A stretch of DNA of 58,201 nucleotides from Hydrogenophilaceae bacterium (GCA_013389055.1 JACAEC010000155.1:1-58201), one strand, 5' to 3'. Numbered from the stretch's first letter, positions 47,122 to 58,041 are shown. The notes: a model not told the origin generated them from the letters alone. Numbers and translations are program-made.

Positions 47122-47916
47122 TTAGTTGACTTCCAGTCGTTCCGACCAATTCCCCTCCGGCAGAAACTCGGCCTGCTGCCGCAGGGCAGCCGCCGCCTCA
47201 CCCGCTCCCATCGCCTCCAGGATCGAGGCCTTCAGCATCAGCGACCCCTTGTGCTCCGACCTCAAGGCCAGACCCGCATCCACGGCCGCCAAGGCACGCG
47301 GATTGTCGCCCATCAGGTAATGGGCCATCGCCAGGTTGTGATAGGCCTTCTGATAGGTCGGATCGATCCGGATACAGGTACTGAAATGATGGGCCGCACG
47401 CCGCACCTCACCGCGCCTGGCCAACACCACGCCCAAATCGTCATGGGCCTCGGCGTTGGCCGGGTCCAGCGCCACCGCCTGCTTCAAATCCTGCTCCGCC
47501 GCCGTGAAATCGCGCCGCCAGATATGGCGCACCCCGCGCTTGGTAAACGCCACCGAACTATCGGGTCGGCGCCGGATGAACTCGGTCAGATCGGCAATGC
47601 CCTCTTCGATCCGGCCGGCACGACCCAGCGCCAAGCCACGTTCGAAATAGGCCTCGTCGAGTTTGGGATTGAGCTTGAGCGCCCGGTTGAAATCTTCGAC
47701 CGCCCGGCTGAAGTCGTGCACCGCGAAATACAGCTTGCCGCGCTGGAGATAGAGAACAGGAGATTTAGGTTCCAGACGAATCCGGCGGTCGTATTGCTTG
47801 ATCTCCACCAGTGCCTGATCGCGGGTGTGCAGGCCCTCGCCCGCGTAAACCGAAACGGCAAGCCCGCTGCTCACCAACAGCACACCGATCCGGTGCCAAA
47901 CCAGGATACCTTTCAT
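47122..47916 (-). CDS. Tetratricopeptide repeat exported protein
   Basis: A 264-residue protein with an N-terminal signal (about 1-26) and about five TPR units, seen as repeats such as D-F-N-R-A-L-K-L-N-P-K-L-D-E-A-Y-F-E-R-G, D-L-K-Q-A-V-A-L-D-P-A-N-A-E-A-H-D-D-L-G and I-D-P-T-Y-Q-K-A-Y-H-N-L-A. GGAGG lies 8 nt before the ATG at 47916. Likely a periplasmic or membrane-attached scaffold for protein contacts, with the adjacent secreted protein as a possible partner. Confidence 0.85.
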   Translation of the reverse strand: MKGILVWHRIGVLLVSSGLAVSVYAGEGLHTRDQALVEIKQYDRRIRLEPKSPVLYLQRGKLYFAVHDFSRAVEDFNRALKLNPKLDEAYFERGLALGRAGRIEEGIADLTEFIRRRPDSSVAFTKRGVRHIWRRDFTAAEQDLKQAVALDPANAEAHDDLGVVLARRGEVRRAAHHFSTCIRIDPTYQKAYHNLAMAHYLMGDNPRALAAVDAGLALRSEHKGSLMLKASILEAMGAGEAAAALRQQAEFLPEGNWSERLEVN

Positions 47917-48014
47917 GGGAATCGCCTCCGCTGATTGGCTCCTCCAGCACTGCATAAAGCGAGGCACCGCCTCCCGCCTGCCCCTTGTTGCCTGGGCTCG
48001 ACCGAGAGCGCGGC

Positions 48015-48043
48015 TTGAACAAGCCGCCCGTCGCCACTATACT
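48015..48043 (+). promoter_or_regulatory. Sigma-70 type promoter for the tRNA-Ser locus
   Basis: TTGAAC (48015-48020) and TATACT (48038-48043) are separated by exactly 17 bp. This is the best promoter in the 365-bp gene-free stretch 47917-48281. It lies about 80 bp before the partial tRNA copy and 240 bp before the intact tRNA. Confidence 0.65.
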
Positions 48044-48116
48044 GCCGGACTTTTCGCGCTCGGGCCAGCCCCGATTCGAAAACCGACCGTCGGGCTCAGC
48101 CCGGTGCAGTGAACAA

Positions 48117-48147
48117 GTCATCTGGAGAGGTGGCTGAGTGGTCGAAA
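48117..48147 (+). repeat. Partial copy of the tRNA-Ser 5' half
   Basis: These 31 bases are identical to 48275-48305: 7 bases of upstream flank plus the first 24 bases of tRNA-Ser (acceptor strand and D arm). After the AAA of the D-loop end, homology stops and a spacer with perfect hairpins follows (9-bp arms 48148-48156/48170-48178; 7-bp arms 48191-48197/48203-48209). It cannot fold as a tRNA. Confidence 0.85.
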
Positions 48148-48281
48148 ATGGGCTGTGCAGCAACGCGGAACAGCCCATTTCAGTGAAGGCTAACCTGCGA
48201 AACAGGTTAAGCGTGCTTTGCGCGCGGCCGGAACTAAAGCGCCGGCAACGGCGTTGCTTGCATGGTAGTGATAGGTCATCT

Positions 48282-48390
<109 letters not shown>

Positions 48391-48409
<19 letters not shown>

Positions 48410-48622
48410 GTGGTGTGCGGTGGTATGAGAACCCACTCGGGTTCGACTAGCCGAGCACCGCTCGGCTGGACGCGCGCAGCGCGGTCCAGGAGCGTAGCGC
48501 AGGGATGACGGGATCGCCCCAAGGCGAGACCGGCACAATCCCACCCCCACCCCTTAGCCGGCCGCCGTGGCCGGTTTTTTTATTTTTGGTGTGAGGTGGC
48601 ATGGGAACCCACTCGGGTTCGA
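48391..48622 (+). repeat. Duplicated 3' flank of tRNA-Ser
   Basis: A 56-bp segment (48391-48446) starting at the terminator's right arm recurs at 48567-48622 with about four mismatches. Just before the second copy, AATCCCACCC (48537-48546) resembles the tRNA-Ser 3' end. The bases between hold a perfect hairpin (AGCCGAGC 48449-48456, GCTCGGCT 48460-48467). A degraded second tRNA-Ser 3' half is the simplest reading. No ORF is visible in 48372-48646. Confidence 0.7.
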
Positions 48623-48646
48623 ATGACCGGGTGCGGCTCCATCTCA

Positions 48647-49729
48647 TTACGCGATCAGCGCCACGGCCTTGATTTGGGCATAAACCTTGCAGCCAGGGGC
48701 CAGGCCGAGCGATTCCACCGACCGCCTGGTCACCCGTGCCAACACGGGCGATGCACCGAGCTTCAGTTTGACCAGCGCTTGCGCCGGATGGGTCTCGTCT
48801 CGAATCTCCATCACCTCGGCTGGCAGGATGTTGAGGATGCTGGAGTCGGTCATCCGGCTGCGGGCGATGCTGACATCCCGGGCGAGGATGCGAATCCGCA
48901 CCGCATGGCCAACCGGATGGCCGCCGTCTCGCGTCCAGAAATCGGTGTCGGAACAATTCACCCGTGCCAGCTGCCACTTCTGGTCGCGCTCGGCAATCGT
49001 TCCCTCAAGGACGACGCCGGCATCCTCGCCGAGCCGGATCGGCAGATCGAGCCGCGCCAGCGTCTCCGCCATCGGTCCGGCCGCCACCGCCCGGCCCGCC
49101 TCCATCACCACCAGGTGATCGGCCAAGCGGCCCACTTCATCGGGTGCATGGCTGACATAGAGCACGGGGATTTCCAGCTCGTCGTGCAGCCTTTCCAGAT
49201 AGGGCAGGATTTCCTGCTTGCGCGCCAGATCCAGCGCCGCCAGCGGTTCATCCATCAGGAGCAGGCGCGGGCTGGTCAGCAAGGCGCGGGCAATGGCCAC
49301 CCGCTGGCGCTCGCCGCCGGAAAGGCCTTCCGGCTTGCGCTCCAGCAAATCGGCGATGCCCAACAGCTCGAGCGCCTGATCCAGCGACACCTTGCGTGCC
49401 CCTGCCGGAACCCGGTTCATGCCGTAATCCAGGTTGCCCCGCACTGTCAGATGGGGGAACAGGCTCGCTTCCTGGAATACGTAGCCGAGGGGGCGCCGGT
49501 GCGGAGCCAAAAAATGCGTTTCATCCTGCCAGGTGTCGCCGTTCACCATCAGCCGGCCTGTGGCTACCCGTTGCAGGCCGGCGATGCAGCGCAGCAGCGT
49601 GGTCTTGCCCGAGCCCGAAGGGCCGAAGATGGCGGTGATGCCGCGCCCCGGCAGAGCGAGGTCGACATCGAGGGCAAAGCCGGCGTAATCCAGCTGGAAA
49701 CGGGCACGGATGCCTTCTGGCTGGCTCAT
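48647..49729 (-). CDS. modC: Molybdate ABC transporter ATP-binding protein
   Basis: Energises molybdate import. The 360-residue protein has Walker [10 protein letters not shown] (36-44), Q-loop F-Q-E-A, signature L-S-G-G-E-R-Q-R, Walker [14 protein letters not shown]-loop V-S-H, and a C-terminal Mop/TOBE domain ([18 protein letters not shown]) that senses molybdate. Start 49729 is chosen for a 4-bp overlap with modB; 49744 is an alternative. Confidence 0.95.
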   Translation of the reverse strand: MSQPEGIRARFQLDYAGFALDVDLALPGRGITAIFGPSGSGKTTLLRCIAGLQRVATGRLMVNGDTWQDETHFLAPHRRPLGYVFQEASLFPHLTVRGNLDYGMNRVPAGARKVSLDQALELLGIADLLERKPEGLSGGERQRVAIARALLTSPRLLLMDEPLAALDLARKQEILPYLERLHDELEIPVLYVSHAPDEVGRLADHLVVMEAGRAVAAGPMAETLARLDLPIRLGEDAGVVLEGTIAERDQKWQLARVNCSDTDFWTRDGGHPVGHAVRIRILARDVSIARSRMTDSSILNILPAEVMEIRDETHPAQALVKLKLGASPVLARVTRRSVESLGLAPGCKVYAQIKAVALIA

Positions 49730-50406
49730 CTCTGGCCCCGCCATGTCGGGTTGAGGATGTAGAGCGCAAGCAGGGTCAGGAACGAGAACAGCACCATCGA
49801 GCCGGCCAGCCAGTGAGCCTCGAGGTACTCCAGCGCCTCGACGTGGTCATAGATCTGCACCGACACGACGCGGGTGACCTCGGGAATATTGCCGCCGATC
49901 ATCAGCACCAGGCCGAATTCGCCAACGGTGTGGGCGAAGCCGAGAATGGCCGCGGTGATGAATCCTGGCCGTGCCAGAGGCACCACGACCGTCCAGAACC
50001 TATCCCACGGGCCGGCACGCAAGGTGGCCGCCACTTCCAGCGGGCGCGCCCCGACCGATTCGATGGCATTCTGGATCGGCTGCACCACGAAGGGCATGGA
50101 ATAGATCACCGATCCCACGACCAGCCCCCAGAAAGTGAACGGCAGCGTCCCCAGGCCCAGGCTCTGGGTCAACTGGCCGATCGGACCGTGCGGCCCCATC
50201 GCCAGCAGCAGATAGAAGCCCAGCACCGTCGGCGGCAGCACCAGGGGCATGGCCACCACGGCACTGACCGGCGCCTTCCACCATGAGCGCGTGTTCGCCA
50301 GCCACCGGGCGATGGGTGTGCCGATGATGAGCAGCAGTACCGTGGTAACGCCGGCCAAGCGCAGCGTCAGCCAGATTGCAGCGAAGTCCGCAGCCGAGAA
50401 TCCCAT
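49726..50406 (-). CDS. modB: Molybdate ABC transporter permease
   Basis: A 226-residue membrane protein with five to six TM segments and the ModB/CysT-type coupling loop [14 protein letters not shown] near residues 127-140. [12 protein letters not shown] is typical of ModB. It lies 5 bp after modA and overlaps modC by 4 bp. Confidence 0.95.
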   Translation of the reverse strand: MGFSAADFAAIWLTLRLAGVTTVLLLIIGTPIARWLANTRSWWKAPVSAVVAMPLVLPPTVLGFYLLLAMGPHGPIGQLTQSLGLGTLPFTFWGLVVGSVIYSMPFVVQPIQNAIESVGARPLEVAATLRAGPWDRFWTVVVPLARPGFITAAILGFAHTVGEFGLVLMIGGNIPEVTRVVSVQIYDHVEALEYLEAHWLAGSMVLFSFLTLLALYILNPTWRGQR

Positions 50407-50411
50407 GTCCG

Positions 50412-51188
<777 letters not shown>

Positions 51189-51202
51189 TCATGCGAAATG
51201 CA

Positions 51203-51226
51203 CGCTATTTTTCGAATGCTATAACG
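51203..51226. promoter_or_regulatory. ModE-type operator upstream of modA
   Basis: A 24-bp site begins CGCTAT and ends ATAACG, the same span and end bases as the known E. coli modA operator (CGTTAT ... ATAACG). A second overlapping palindrome, ATAACGT-GGAGC-ACGTTAT (51221-51239), follows. Molybdate-loaded ModE would bind here to shut off modABC. Confidence 0.7.
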
Positions 51227-51265
51227 TGGAGCACGTTATGACAATAATGTCCTATCGCGATTCGA

Positions 51266-51631
51266 TTACCCGATCAGGCTCTCCAACGCCATGAGTTCCT
51301 TGCCGGCAGCTTTATTGATGCGGGCCTCGAGTGCGTCATAGCGCTGCACCAGCTGAACGCCAAGGTCCGTCAGGCAAGCCCCGCCGCCACCCTTTCCGCC
51401 CTTGGCTGTTTCGACCACTGGGCGCCCGAGGCCTTGATTGAGGGTGTCCACCAGTAGCCAAGCACGCTTGTAGGTGAGCCCCAGCGACTTGGCGGCTGCG
51501 CTGATCGACTGAAGCTCGCCGATGGCGCGCAACAGTTCGATCTTGCCAGGGCCGATGGCGGCCGCCTCGCCGAGTTGAATCCGGGGACGAACGATGACAA
51601 CGGGACCGGCAGATTTCCGTGGGGGTTTCAT
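51266..51631 (-). CDS. modE: ModE-type winged-helix regulator, DNA-binding domain only
   Basis: A 121-residue protein matching the LysR-like N-terminal DNA-binding domain of ModE: G-P-G-K-I-E-L-L-R-A-I, S-I-S-A-A-A-K-S-L-G-L-T-Y-K-R-A-W-L-L-V-D-T-L-N, and the glycine-rich wing K-G-G-K-G-G-G-G-A. The C-terminal Mop domains that bind molybdate in E. coli ModE are absent, so sensing would be done otherwise or by a separate Mop protein. It is upstream of modA on the same strand. Confidence 0.88.
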   Translation of the reverse strand: MKPPRKSAGPVVIVRPRIQLGEAAAIGPGKIELLRAIGELQSISAAAKSLGLTYKRAWLLVDTLNQGLGRPVVETAKGGKGGGGACLTDLGVQLVQRYDALEARINKAAGKELMALESLIG

Positions 51632-51675
51632 GTCGCCAATTTACCGGAACAGCCAGCCCGCCGCACCTGACTGCT

Positions 51676-54363
51676 TCAGCCGTGACCCAGCGCCGCGGAC
51701 AACAAGTCTTCCAACTGCTTCTTGTGCACACTGTGATAGCCGGTGGCCGGCGAGGCCGATTCCGGCCGGCCGGCGTAGTGGATGGTCTTGCCGCTCAACC
51801 GTTTCAGGTGATGGGCCATGAAGCGCCAGGCCCCCTGGTTGCGCGGCTCGTCCTGGGCCCAGACGATTTCCGCTGCGTTGGGGTAACGCGCCAGTTCCGC
51901 CTGAAGCTCCGCATCCGGCAGCGGATAGAACTGCTCGACGCGCAGCAGGGCGACCTGATCGAGGCCGCGTGCCTTGCGGGCGTTCGCCAGATCGAAATAG
52001 AGCCGGCCGCTGCAGAAGACCAGGCGACTCACCTTGGCCGGATCGATGCCGGCATCGGCCTCGCCGAGCACCGGCCGGAAACCGCCGCTGGCGAGATCGG
52101 CCAGCGCGGAGGCGGAATCGGGATGCCGCAGCAGGCTCTTCGGCGTGAAGCAAATCAGCGGCTTGCGATAGGGCCGGCGGATCTGCCGGCGCAGCAAATG
52201 GAACAGTTGCCCCGGCAGGCTGGGCTGCACGATCTGGATGTTCTCTTCGGCGGCGAGTTTCAAATAGCGCTCGATGCGGGCGGAGGAATGCTCCGGCCCC
52301 TGGCCCTCGTAGCCGTGCGGCAGATAGAGCACCAGGCCGTTCAGCCGGCCCCACTTGGCCTCGCCCGCCGCGATGAACTGGTCGATCACCACCTGGGCGC
52401 CGTTGGCGAAATCGCCGAACTGGGCCTCCCAGATCGCCAGTTCGTTCGGCGCCGCACTGGCATAGCCGTATTCGAAACTGAGCACGGCCTCTTCCGACAG
52501 CAGCGAATCGACCACTAAAAAGCGCGCCTGCTCGGGCGCGATGTTTTGCAGCGGCACATAGACGCCGGCATCCCAACGCTCGCGGTTCTGGTCGTGCAGC
52601 ACGGCGTGGCGATGGAAGAAGGTGCCGCGGCCGGAATCCTGGCCGGTCAGCCGGATGCCATGGCCTTCGGTGAGCAGGCTGGCGAAGGCCAGGGCCTCGG
52701 CCATGCCCCAATCCAGCGGCAGGCCGCCCTCGGCCATCTGCCGCCGGCTTTCCATGACCATGATCACCCGCGGGTGCAGGCTGAACTCCGGCGGCTCGAA
52801 GGCCAGGCGCAGGCCCAGTTCGCGCAGGCGCGCCGGCGCCACGGCGGTCTCGGCCGGCGCGCGCCAGCCGTTGCCGCGATAGGGCCGCCAGTCGGCAACG
52901 AAAGGGGTATAGGGCCGATCGGGCGAGGCCGGCAGGGCCTCGATCTCCGCTTTGCAGGTCTCGACCAGGGCGTCCGCCTCGCCCTCATTCACCAGCCCCC
53001 GGTCTTGCAGGCGCTGGGCATAGAGGGCACGGGTGCCGGCCAGATTGCGAATCTTCCGGTACATCAAGGGCTGGGTCACCATGGGCTCGTCCTGCTCGTT
53101 GTGGCCCAGGCGGCGGTAGCAGATCAGGTCGATGGCGATGTCGTGGTGGAAGGCCATGCGGTAATCGAGGGCGATGTGCACCGCCTTGAGCACCGCCTCG
53201 GGGTCGTCGCCGTTCACGTGCAGCACCGGCGCCTCGACCATCTTCATCACGTCGGTGCAATAGAGACTGGAGCGGGTGTCGCGCGGGTCCGAGGTGGTGA
53301 AGCCGATCTGGTTGTTGACGATGATGTGCAGGGTGCCGCCGCTGGTGAAGCCGCGGGTGGCCGACATGGCCAGGCCTTCCATCACCACGACCTGGGCCGC
53401 GAAGGCGGCGTCGCCGTGGATCAGCACCGGCATCACCTGGCTGCCGTCCCGGTCGCCGCGCTTCTGCTGCTGCGCCCGCACCCAACCCTGCACCGCCGGG
53501 TTGACGATCTCCAGGTGCGAGGGATTGAAGGCCAGGGCCAGGCGGATGACGCCGGCCGCGGTCTCCACCTCGCGGGCGTAGCCCAGGTGGTATTTCACGT
53601 CGCCGGTCGAGGCCCCTTCCGAAGCCAGGTTGGATTCCTGCTCGAACAGGGCCAGGGCCGAGCGGCCAAGCACGTTGTGCAGCACGTTGAGCCGGCCGCG
53701 ATGGGCCATGCCCAGGCCGATCTCCTTGACGCCACTGCCGGCGGCCCGCTCGGCCAGGAAGTTGAGCAAGGGAATCAGCGACTCGCCGCCTTCCAGGGAA
53801 AAACGCTTCTGCCCGACGAAGCGGGTGTGGATCAACTTCTCCAGGGTCTCGGCCAGGGTGAGCTGCTTGAGCAGCCAGCGCCGGCGCTCGGCTGAAAACT
53901 CCCGCTCCAGTTCCTCCGACGCCTCCAAGCGGGCCTGCAACCAGCGCTTTTGCGGGGTATCGCGGATGTGCATGTACTCGGCCGACAGGGTGCCGCAATA
54001 GGCCTGGCGCAGCCGGGCCAGGATGCCGCGCAAGGTGTCGCGCGGCGGCCCGGCCAGCGAGCCGGTGTCGAATTCGAGATCGAGGGCGGCCGGGGTCAGG
54101 CCGTAGTTGGCCGGGTCCAGTTCCGGCACCGGCTCCTGGCCGAGGCGCTTGAGCGGGTCGAGGTCGGCGCCGCGAAAGCCGTGGAAGCGGAAGGCGTTGA
54201 TGAGTTGCAGCACGCCGACCTGGCCGGTGTTGCATTGCAGCAGGGCCCAGTCGGTGACCGCCGGTCCGGCGGCTTTGGCTGCGGCGGGCGGCGGCGCCTG
54301 CTCACGCGCCTCCAGCGCCGCCAGGTATTCGGCGCTGCCGGCGTAATAAGCGGCGTCGCTCAT
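51676..54363 (-). CDS. sucA: 2-oxoglutarate dehydrogenase E1 component
   Basis: Thiamine-diphosphate decarboxylase of the TCA cycle. The 895-residue protein has [33 protein letters not shown], and the C-terminal transketolase part with [16 protein letters not shown]. Length is normal (about 900-930). It overlaps gltA by 4 bp. No sucB or lpd follows; modE comes next after 44 bp, so its E2/E3 partners must be elsewhere. Confidence 0.95.
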   Translation of the reverse strand: MSDAAYYAGSAEYLAALEAREQAPPPAAAKAAGPAVTDWALLQCNTGQVGVLQLINAFRFHGFRGADLDPLKRLGQEPVPELDPANYGLTPAALDLEFDTGSLAGPPRDTLRGILARLRQAYCGTLSAEYMHIRDTPQKRWLQARLEASEELEREFSAERRRWLLKQLTLAETLEKLIHTRFVGQKRFSLEGGESLIPLLNFLAERAAGSGVKEIGLGMAHRGRLNVLHNVLGRSALALFEQESNLASEGASTGDVKYHLGYAREVETAAGVIRLALAFNPSHLEIVNPAVQGWVRAQQQKRGDRDGSQVMPVLIHGDAAFAAQVVVMEGLAMSATRGFTSGGTLHIIVNNQIGFTTSDPRDTRSSLYCTDVMKMVEAPVLHVNGDDPEAVLKAVHIALDYRMAFHHDIAIDLICYRRLGHNEQDEPMVTQPLMYRKIRNLAGTRALYAQRLQDRGLVNEGEADALVETCKAEIEALPASPDRPYTPFVADWRPYRGNGWRAPAETAVAPARLRELGLRLAFEPPEFSLHPRVIMVMESRRQMAEGGLPLDWGMAEALAFASLLTEGHGIRLTGQDSGRGTFFHRHAVLHDQNRERWDAGVYVPLQNIAPEQARFLVVDSLLSEEAVLSFEYGYASAAPNELAIWEAQFGDFANGAQVVIDQFIAAGEAKWGRLNGLVLYLPHGYEGQGPEHSSARIERYLKLAAEENIQIVQPSLPGQLFHLLRRQIRRPYRKPLICFTPKSLLRHPDSASALADLASGGFRPVLGEADAGIDPAKVSRLVFCSGRLYFDLANARKARGLDQVALLRVEQFYPLPDAELQAELARYPNAAEIVWAQDEPRNQGAWRFMAHHLKRLSGKTIHYAGRPESASPATGYHSVHKKQLEDLLSAALGHG

Positions 54364-55658
54364 CCGCCCCGCTTATCGACCGGCAGGTAGTCGCGCCGCT
54401 CCGGGCCGACATAGAGCTGCCGGGGCCGGGCGATCTTGTGCTCTTTGCCGGAGACCATCTCCATCCACTGGGCGGTCCAGCCGGCGGTGCGAGCCAGGGC
54501 GAAGATGGCGGTGAACATGGAGTTGGGAATGCCCATGGCGCGCATGACGATGCCGGAATAGAAATCGACGTTGGGATAGAGCTTCTTCTTGACGAAGTAT
54601 TCGTCCTCCAGCGCGATCTTCTCCAATTTCAGCGCCAGCTTGAACAGCGGGTCGTCGTGCAGGCCCAGCTCGTTCAGCACCTCGTGGCAGGTCTCGCGCA
54701 TGATCGCCGCGCGCGGGTCCATGTTCTTGTACACCCGGTGGCCGAAGCCCATCAGGCGGAAGGTATCGGTATTGTCCTTGGCCCGATTGATGTATTCGCC
54801 GATGCGGGAGACATCGCCGATCTCTTCCAGCATCGTGAGCGTCGCCTCGTTGGCGCCGCCGTGCAGCGGCCCCCAGAGCGAGGCGATGCCGGCCGCGATG
54901 CAGGCGAAGGGATTGGCGCCGCTTGACCCGGCCACCCGCACCGTGGACGACGAGGCGTTCTGCTCGTGGTCGGCATGCAGGATGAAGATGCGCTCCAGGG
55001 CACGCGCCAGCACCGGGTTGGGCTGGTATTCCTCGCAGGGCGTGGCGAACATCATGTAGAGGAAGTTCTCCGCATAGCTGAAGCGGTTGAGCGGATACAT
55101 GAAGGGCTGGCCGATGTTGTACTTGTAGCTCCAGGCCGCGATGGTCGGCACCTTGGCCAGCAGCCGGTAGGCCGCTATGTCGCGCTGGGCCGGGTCGAAG
55201 GCGTCCGACGAGTCGCGGTAGAAGGCCGACATGGCGCCGACCACGCCGACCATCACCGCCATCGGGTGGGCGTCGCGCCGAAAGCCCCGATAGAAGTTGG
55301 ACATCAGGTCGTGCAGCAAGGTGTGTTGCTGCACCGTGCCGACGAACCTGGCCTTCTGCTCGGCCGTCGGCAGCTCGCCGTAGATCAGCAGATAGGCCAC
55401 CTCCAGAAAATCGGAATGCTCGGCCAGTTGCTCGATGGGATAGCCGCGGTAATAGAGCAGGCCCTTGTCGCCGTCGATGTAGGTGATGCTGGAGGCGCAG
55501 CTCGCGGTCGAGAGGAAGCCGGGGTCATAGCTGAACACGCCGTGCTGGCCCAGGCCGCGGCTGTCGATGACGGCAGGCCCCATGGTGCCCTCGAGCACGG
55601 GCAGCTCGATGGTCTTGTCCTTGTCGCCGAAACTGATGGTGGCGGTGCGTTTGCTCAT
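54360..55658 (-). CDS. gltA: Citrate synthase
   Basis: Condenses acetyl-CoA with oxaloacetate. The 432-residue protein is a type II (hexameric, NADH-sensitive family) citrate synthase: [25 protein letters not shown] (catalytic His), [19 protein letters not shown] and D-F-Y-S-G-I. It overlaps sdhE and sucA by 4 bp each. Confidence 0.97.
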   Translation of the reverse strand: MSKRTATISFGDKDKTIELPVLEGTMGPAVIDSRGLGQHGVFSYDPGFLSTASCASSITYIDGDKGLLYYRGYPIEQLAEHSDFLEVAYLLIYGELPTAEQKARFVGTVQQHTLLHDLMSNFYRGFRRDAHPMAVMVGVVGAMSAFYRDSSDAFDPAQRDIAAYRLLAKVPTIAAWSYKYNIGQPFMYPLNRFSYAENFLYMMFATPCEEYQPNPVLARALERIFILHADHEQNASSSTVRVAGSSGANPFACIAAGIASLWGPLHGGANEATLTMLEEIGDVSRIGEYINRAKDNTDTFRLMGFGHRVYKNMDPRAAIMRETCHEVLNELGLHDDPLFKLALKLEKIALEDEYFVKKKLYPNVDFYSGIVMRAMGIPNSMFTAIFALARTAGWTAQWMEMVSGKEHKIARPRQLYVGPERRDYLPVDKRGG

Positions 55659-55897
55659 CTCGACGTCACTTTTCTAATCATTTCAATCACGGACCGAAAT
55701 TCGGCCGGTGGCGGCAATTGACCCGACAGCCAGGCATACAGGTCCATGTCTTCCTGCTCGAGCAAACGGCCGAATTCGGCCTGCTCGTCCCGGTCGAGAT
55801 CGCCGAACGCAGTGTCCAGAAAGGCGCCCAGCCAGGCGTCCAGCTCCAACATGCCGCGCCGGCAGCGCCAGCGCAGCCGGTTCAGCTCGGCGGTCAA
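55655..55897 (-). CDS. sdhE: FAD assembly factor SdhE
   Basis: Small helper for covalent flavinylation of SdhA. With a TTG start at 55897 (overlapping the sdhB stop) the product is 80 residues: [16 protein letters not shown], the family signature with R-G-M-x-E-x-D, then [13 protein letters not shown]. No ATG fits between the sdhB frame and this motif, so TTG is the likely start. It overlaps gltA by 4 bp. Confidence 0.88.
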   Translation of the reverse strand: MTAELNRLRWRCRRGMLELDAWLGAFLDTAFGDLDRDEQAEFGRLLEQEDMDLYAWLSGQLPPPAEFRSVIEMIRKVTSR

Positions 55898-56589
55898 AGC
55901 GCGCGTTTCACCAGCAAGGTCTTGATTTTGCCGGCCGCGGCCGTGGGGTTCAAGCCTTTCGGGCAAACTTCCACGCAATTCATGATGCCGTGGCAGCGGA
56001 ACAGGCGATACGGGTCTTCCAGAAAATCCAGCCGCTCGGCCGTGGCCTGGTCGCGCGAATCGGCGACAAAGCGGTAGGCCTGCAGCAAGGCGGCCGGGCC
56101 GAGAAACTTGTCCGGGTTCCACCAGAACGAGGGGCAGGCCGTGGTGCAGCAGCCGCACAGGATGCACTCGTACAGGCCGTCCAGTTCGGCCCGCTCGGCC
56201 GGGCTTTGCAGGCGCTCGTTCTCCGGCTCCGGCTCCAGGTTGATCAGATAGGGCTTCACCGCCCGGTAATGGCGGAAGAACTCATCCATGTCCACGATCA
56301 GGTCGCGCACCACCGGCAGCCGCGGCAGCGGCCGAATCTCGATCGGCTGCTTCAGCCCCGCCAAGGGCGTGATGCAGGCCAGCACGTTGGTACCGTTGAC
56401 GTTCACCCCGTCCGAGCCGCACACCCCCTCGCGGCAGGAACGGCGAAAGCCCAGGCTGTCGTCCTGCTCCTTCAGCGCCAGCAAGGCGTCGAGCACCATC
56501 TGGCCCTTGAAGCCGGCATCCAGCTCATAGTGCTGCATGCGCGGCGCGGCGTTGGATTCGGGGTCGTAGCGGTAAATTGCGAAGCGCAT
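55894..56589 (-). CDS. sdhB: Succinate dehydrogenase iron-sulfur subunit
   Basis: The 231-residue protein carries three Fe-S sites: [2Fe-2S] C-R-E-G-V-C-G-S-D-G plus a later C; [4Fe-4S] C-I-L-C-G-C-C-T-T-A-C-P; [3Fe-4S] C-H-G-I-M-N-C-V-E-V-C-P. It passes electrons from SdhA to the membrane. AGGA lies 6-10 nt before the ATG at 56589. sdhC, sdhD and sdhA, usually upstream, are absent; intI stands there instead, 8 bp away. Confidence 0.95.
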   Translation of the reverse strand: MRFAIYRYDPESNAAPRMQHYELDAGFKGQMVLDALLALKEQDDSLGFRRSCREGVCGSDGVNVNGTNVLACITPLAGLKQPIEIRPLPRLPVVRDLIVDMDEFFRHYRAVKPYLINLEPEPENERLQSPAERAELDGLYECILCGCCTTACPSFWWNPDKFLGPAALLQAYRFVADSRDQATAERLDFLEDPYRLFRCHGIMNCVEVCPKGLNPTAAAGKIKTLLVKRAL

Positions 56590-56597
56590 AAAGAATC

Positions 56598-57596
56598 CTA
56601 ACGATCAAGCGGGCTGACCACGCCTCGGCCGCCCTTATTCAGGACATGAGTGTAAATCATGGTCGTGGAAACATCCGAATGGCCGAGCAACTCCTGCACG
56701 GTGCGGATATCGTAGCCGCCCTCCAGCAAATGCGTGGCAAAGGAGTGGCGCAAGGTGTGCGGGCTGACGGGCTTGGCCAGCTCGGCCCGCTCGGCGGCTC
56801 GGCGCACCGCGCGCTGAACCCGCTTTTCGTCGATGTGATGGCGGCGCACCGCGCCCGAGCGCGAGTCGGTCGAAAACCCCGCAGCGGGAAAGACATACTG
56901 CCAGGCCCAGGTCTTGCCGGCATTGGGGTATTTGGCCCCCAGCGCATCGGGCAGCCAGACCTCACCCTTGCCCGCCGCCAGGTCGGCCCCATGCTGCGCC
57001 TTCACCTGAACCAGATGCGCCTTGAGCCGCTCGGCCAAGCTGGCCGGCAACATGGTCACCCGATCCTTGGCGCCCTTGCCCTCGCGCACCACGATCTCGT
57101 GCCGGGCAAAGTCCACATCCTTCACCCGCAGGCGCAGGCACTCCAACAAACGCATGCCCGTGCCATAGAGCAGCCGCACCACCAAATCCATCAGGGGATC
57201 ATCCAGATATTTCAAAAGCCGCCCCACCTCATCCCGAGACAGCACCGTGGGCAGGCGCGCCGGCTTCTTCGCCCGCGTCACCTCGTCGAGCCAGGGCAAG
57301 GGCTGGCCCAACACCTCTTTATATAGAAACAGAATGGCCGACAAGGCCTGCGACTGGGTGGACGCGCTGACATTGCGCTCCACCGCCAGCGATGTCAGAA
57401 AAGCTTCAACCTCGGCCTTGCCCAACTCCAGGGGGTGGCGCTTATCGTGAAAAAAGATGTATCGTTTTATCCAATGCACATAGGCCGCCTCGGTGCGCTT
57501 GCTGTAATGCTTTAAACGCAGGCGATCGCGCACTTGGTCCAGCAACTTGGGCGGAGAAGGCGAAGACGGTTCTCGAATTGACATGTCTTGGCTCAT
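56598..57596 (-). CDS. intI: Integron integrase
   Basis: Tyrosine recombinase that inserts and excises gene cassettes at attI and attC. The 332-residue protein has the catalytic set R149 (G-T-G-M-R-L), H280-x-x-R283 (H-T-L-R-H-S-F), H306 (L-L-G-H-S-D) and Y315 (I-Y-T-H-V). The stretch [17 protein letters not shown] (221-237) is the additional domain found only in IntI enzymes. It reads divergently from the cassettes. The start is uncertain: ATG 57596, ATG 57584 or GTG 57614. The stop is 8 bp from sdhB. Confidence 0.95.
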   Translation of the reverse strand: MSQDMSIREPSSPSPPKLLDQVRDRLRLKHYSKRTEAAYVHWIKRYIFFHDKRHPLELGKAEVEAFLTSLAVERNVSASTQSQALSAILFLYKEVLGQPLPWLDEVTRAKKPARLPTVLSRDEVGRLLKYLDDPLMDLVVRLLYGTGMRLLECLRLRVKDVDFARHEIVVREGKGAKDRVTMLPASLAERLKAHLVQVKAQHGADLAAGKGEVWLPDALGAKYPNAGKTWAWQYVFPAAGFSTDSRSGAVRRHHIDEKRVQRAVRRAAERAELAKPVSPHTLRHSFATHLLEGGYDIRTVQELLGHSDVSTTMIYTHVLNKGGRGVVSPLDR

Positions 57597-57699
57597 GGGC
57601 AGAATATAAGACACACCATAGTATAAGAATCAGGAGGTTACAAAGTGCCCCGAGATTATCTGCCACGTCCAATAAAACTTTTATCTGGACATTTGGTGT

Positions 57700-57715
57700 C
57701 TACATTACGTTAGGC
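57700..57715 (+). other. attI-like insertion site (core GTTAGGC)
   Basis: The recombination core GTTAGGC at 57709-57715 lies about 110 bp from intI and marks the start of the cassette array: cassette sequence runs from just after the first G. The intI-proximal limits of attI cannot be set from sequence alone. Confidence 0.75.
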
Positions 57716-57722
57716 ATTTGGC

Positions 57723-58034
57723 ATGGTCGATTTGCTGTACACCGCGAGTGAGTTTCTACGACCAATACTGTTCTTGGCCTTATTTTTCTACTTGCCAATG
57801 AAGTTTGGCTTTAGCTTTGATATCGTGGCCAAACCAACAACCTCAGAAGAAGTTAGGGATACCCAGCAACAGCTAATAAGCAATCTCGGTGACACGAGCC
57901 TTCGCGGCCTTGTTCGCGGGCCTTTCCGTCTTCTGGGCATTGCGTATTTCACGCTATGGTTGGCAATAGACAAATGCCCTAAGCTAATAGCAGCGTTGTT
58001 CTTCCTTACCTTGTTACCCGTCTATCTAAATTAG
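57723..58034 (+). CDS. Cassette-encoded membrane protein, unknown
   Basis: A 103-residue protein with two or three hydrophobic segments (about 10-31, 68-82 and 86-101) and a short polar middle (K-P-T-T-S-E-E-V-R-D-T-Q-Q-Q). It sits inside a complete integron cassette, between the attI-like core and an attC. The DNA is visibly AT-richer than the rest of the window and codon use differs, both signs of foreign origin. No family is recognised. Confidence 0.75.
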   Translation: MVDLLYTASEFLRPILFLALFFYLPMKFGFSFDIVAKPTTSEEVRDTQQQLISNLGDTSLRGLVRGPFRLLGIAYFTLWLAIDKCPKLIAALFFLTLLPVYLN

Positions 58035-58041
58035 TCACCAT

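Noticed and set aside
48124-48213. Upstream tRNA-Ser fragment as a second functional tRNA
   Set aside because: Homology ends after the D arm; no anticodon arm, variable arm or T arm matching it can be drawn.
56596-56602. TCCTAAC at the intI/sdhB junction as an attC-type core
   Set aside because: First base does not fit RYYYAAC, and no partner core or L-box is nearby; it is the intI stop and sdhB RBS.
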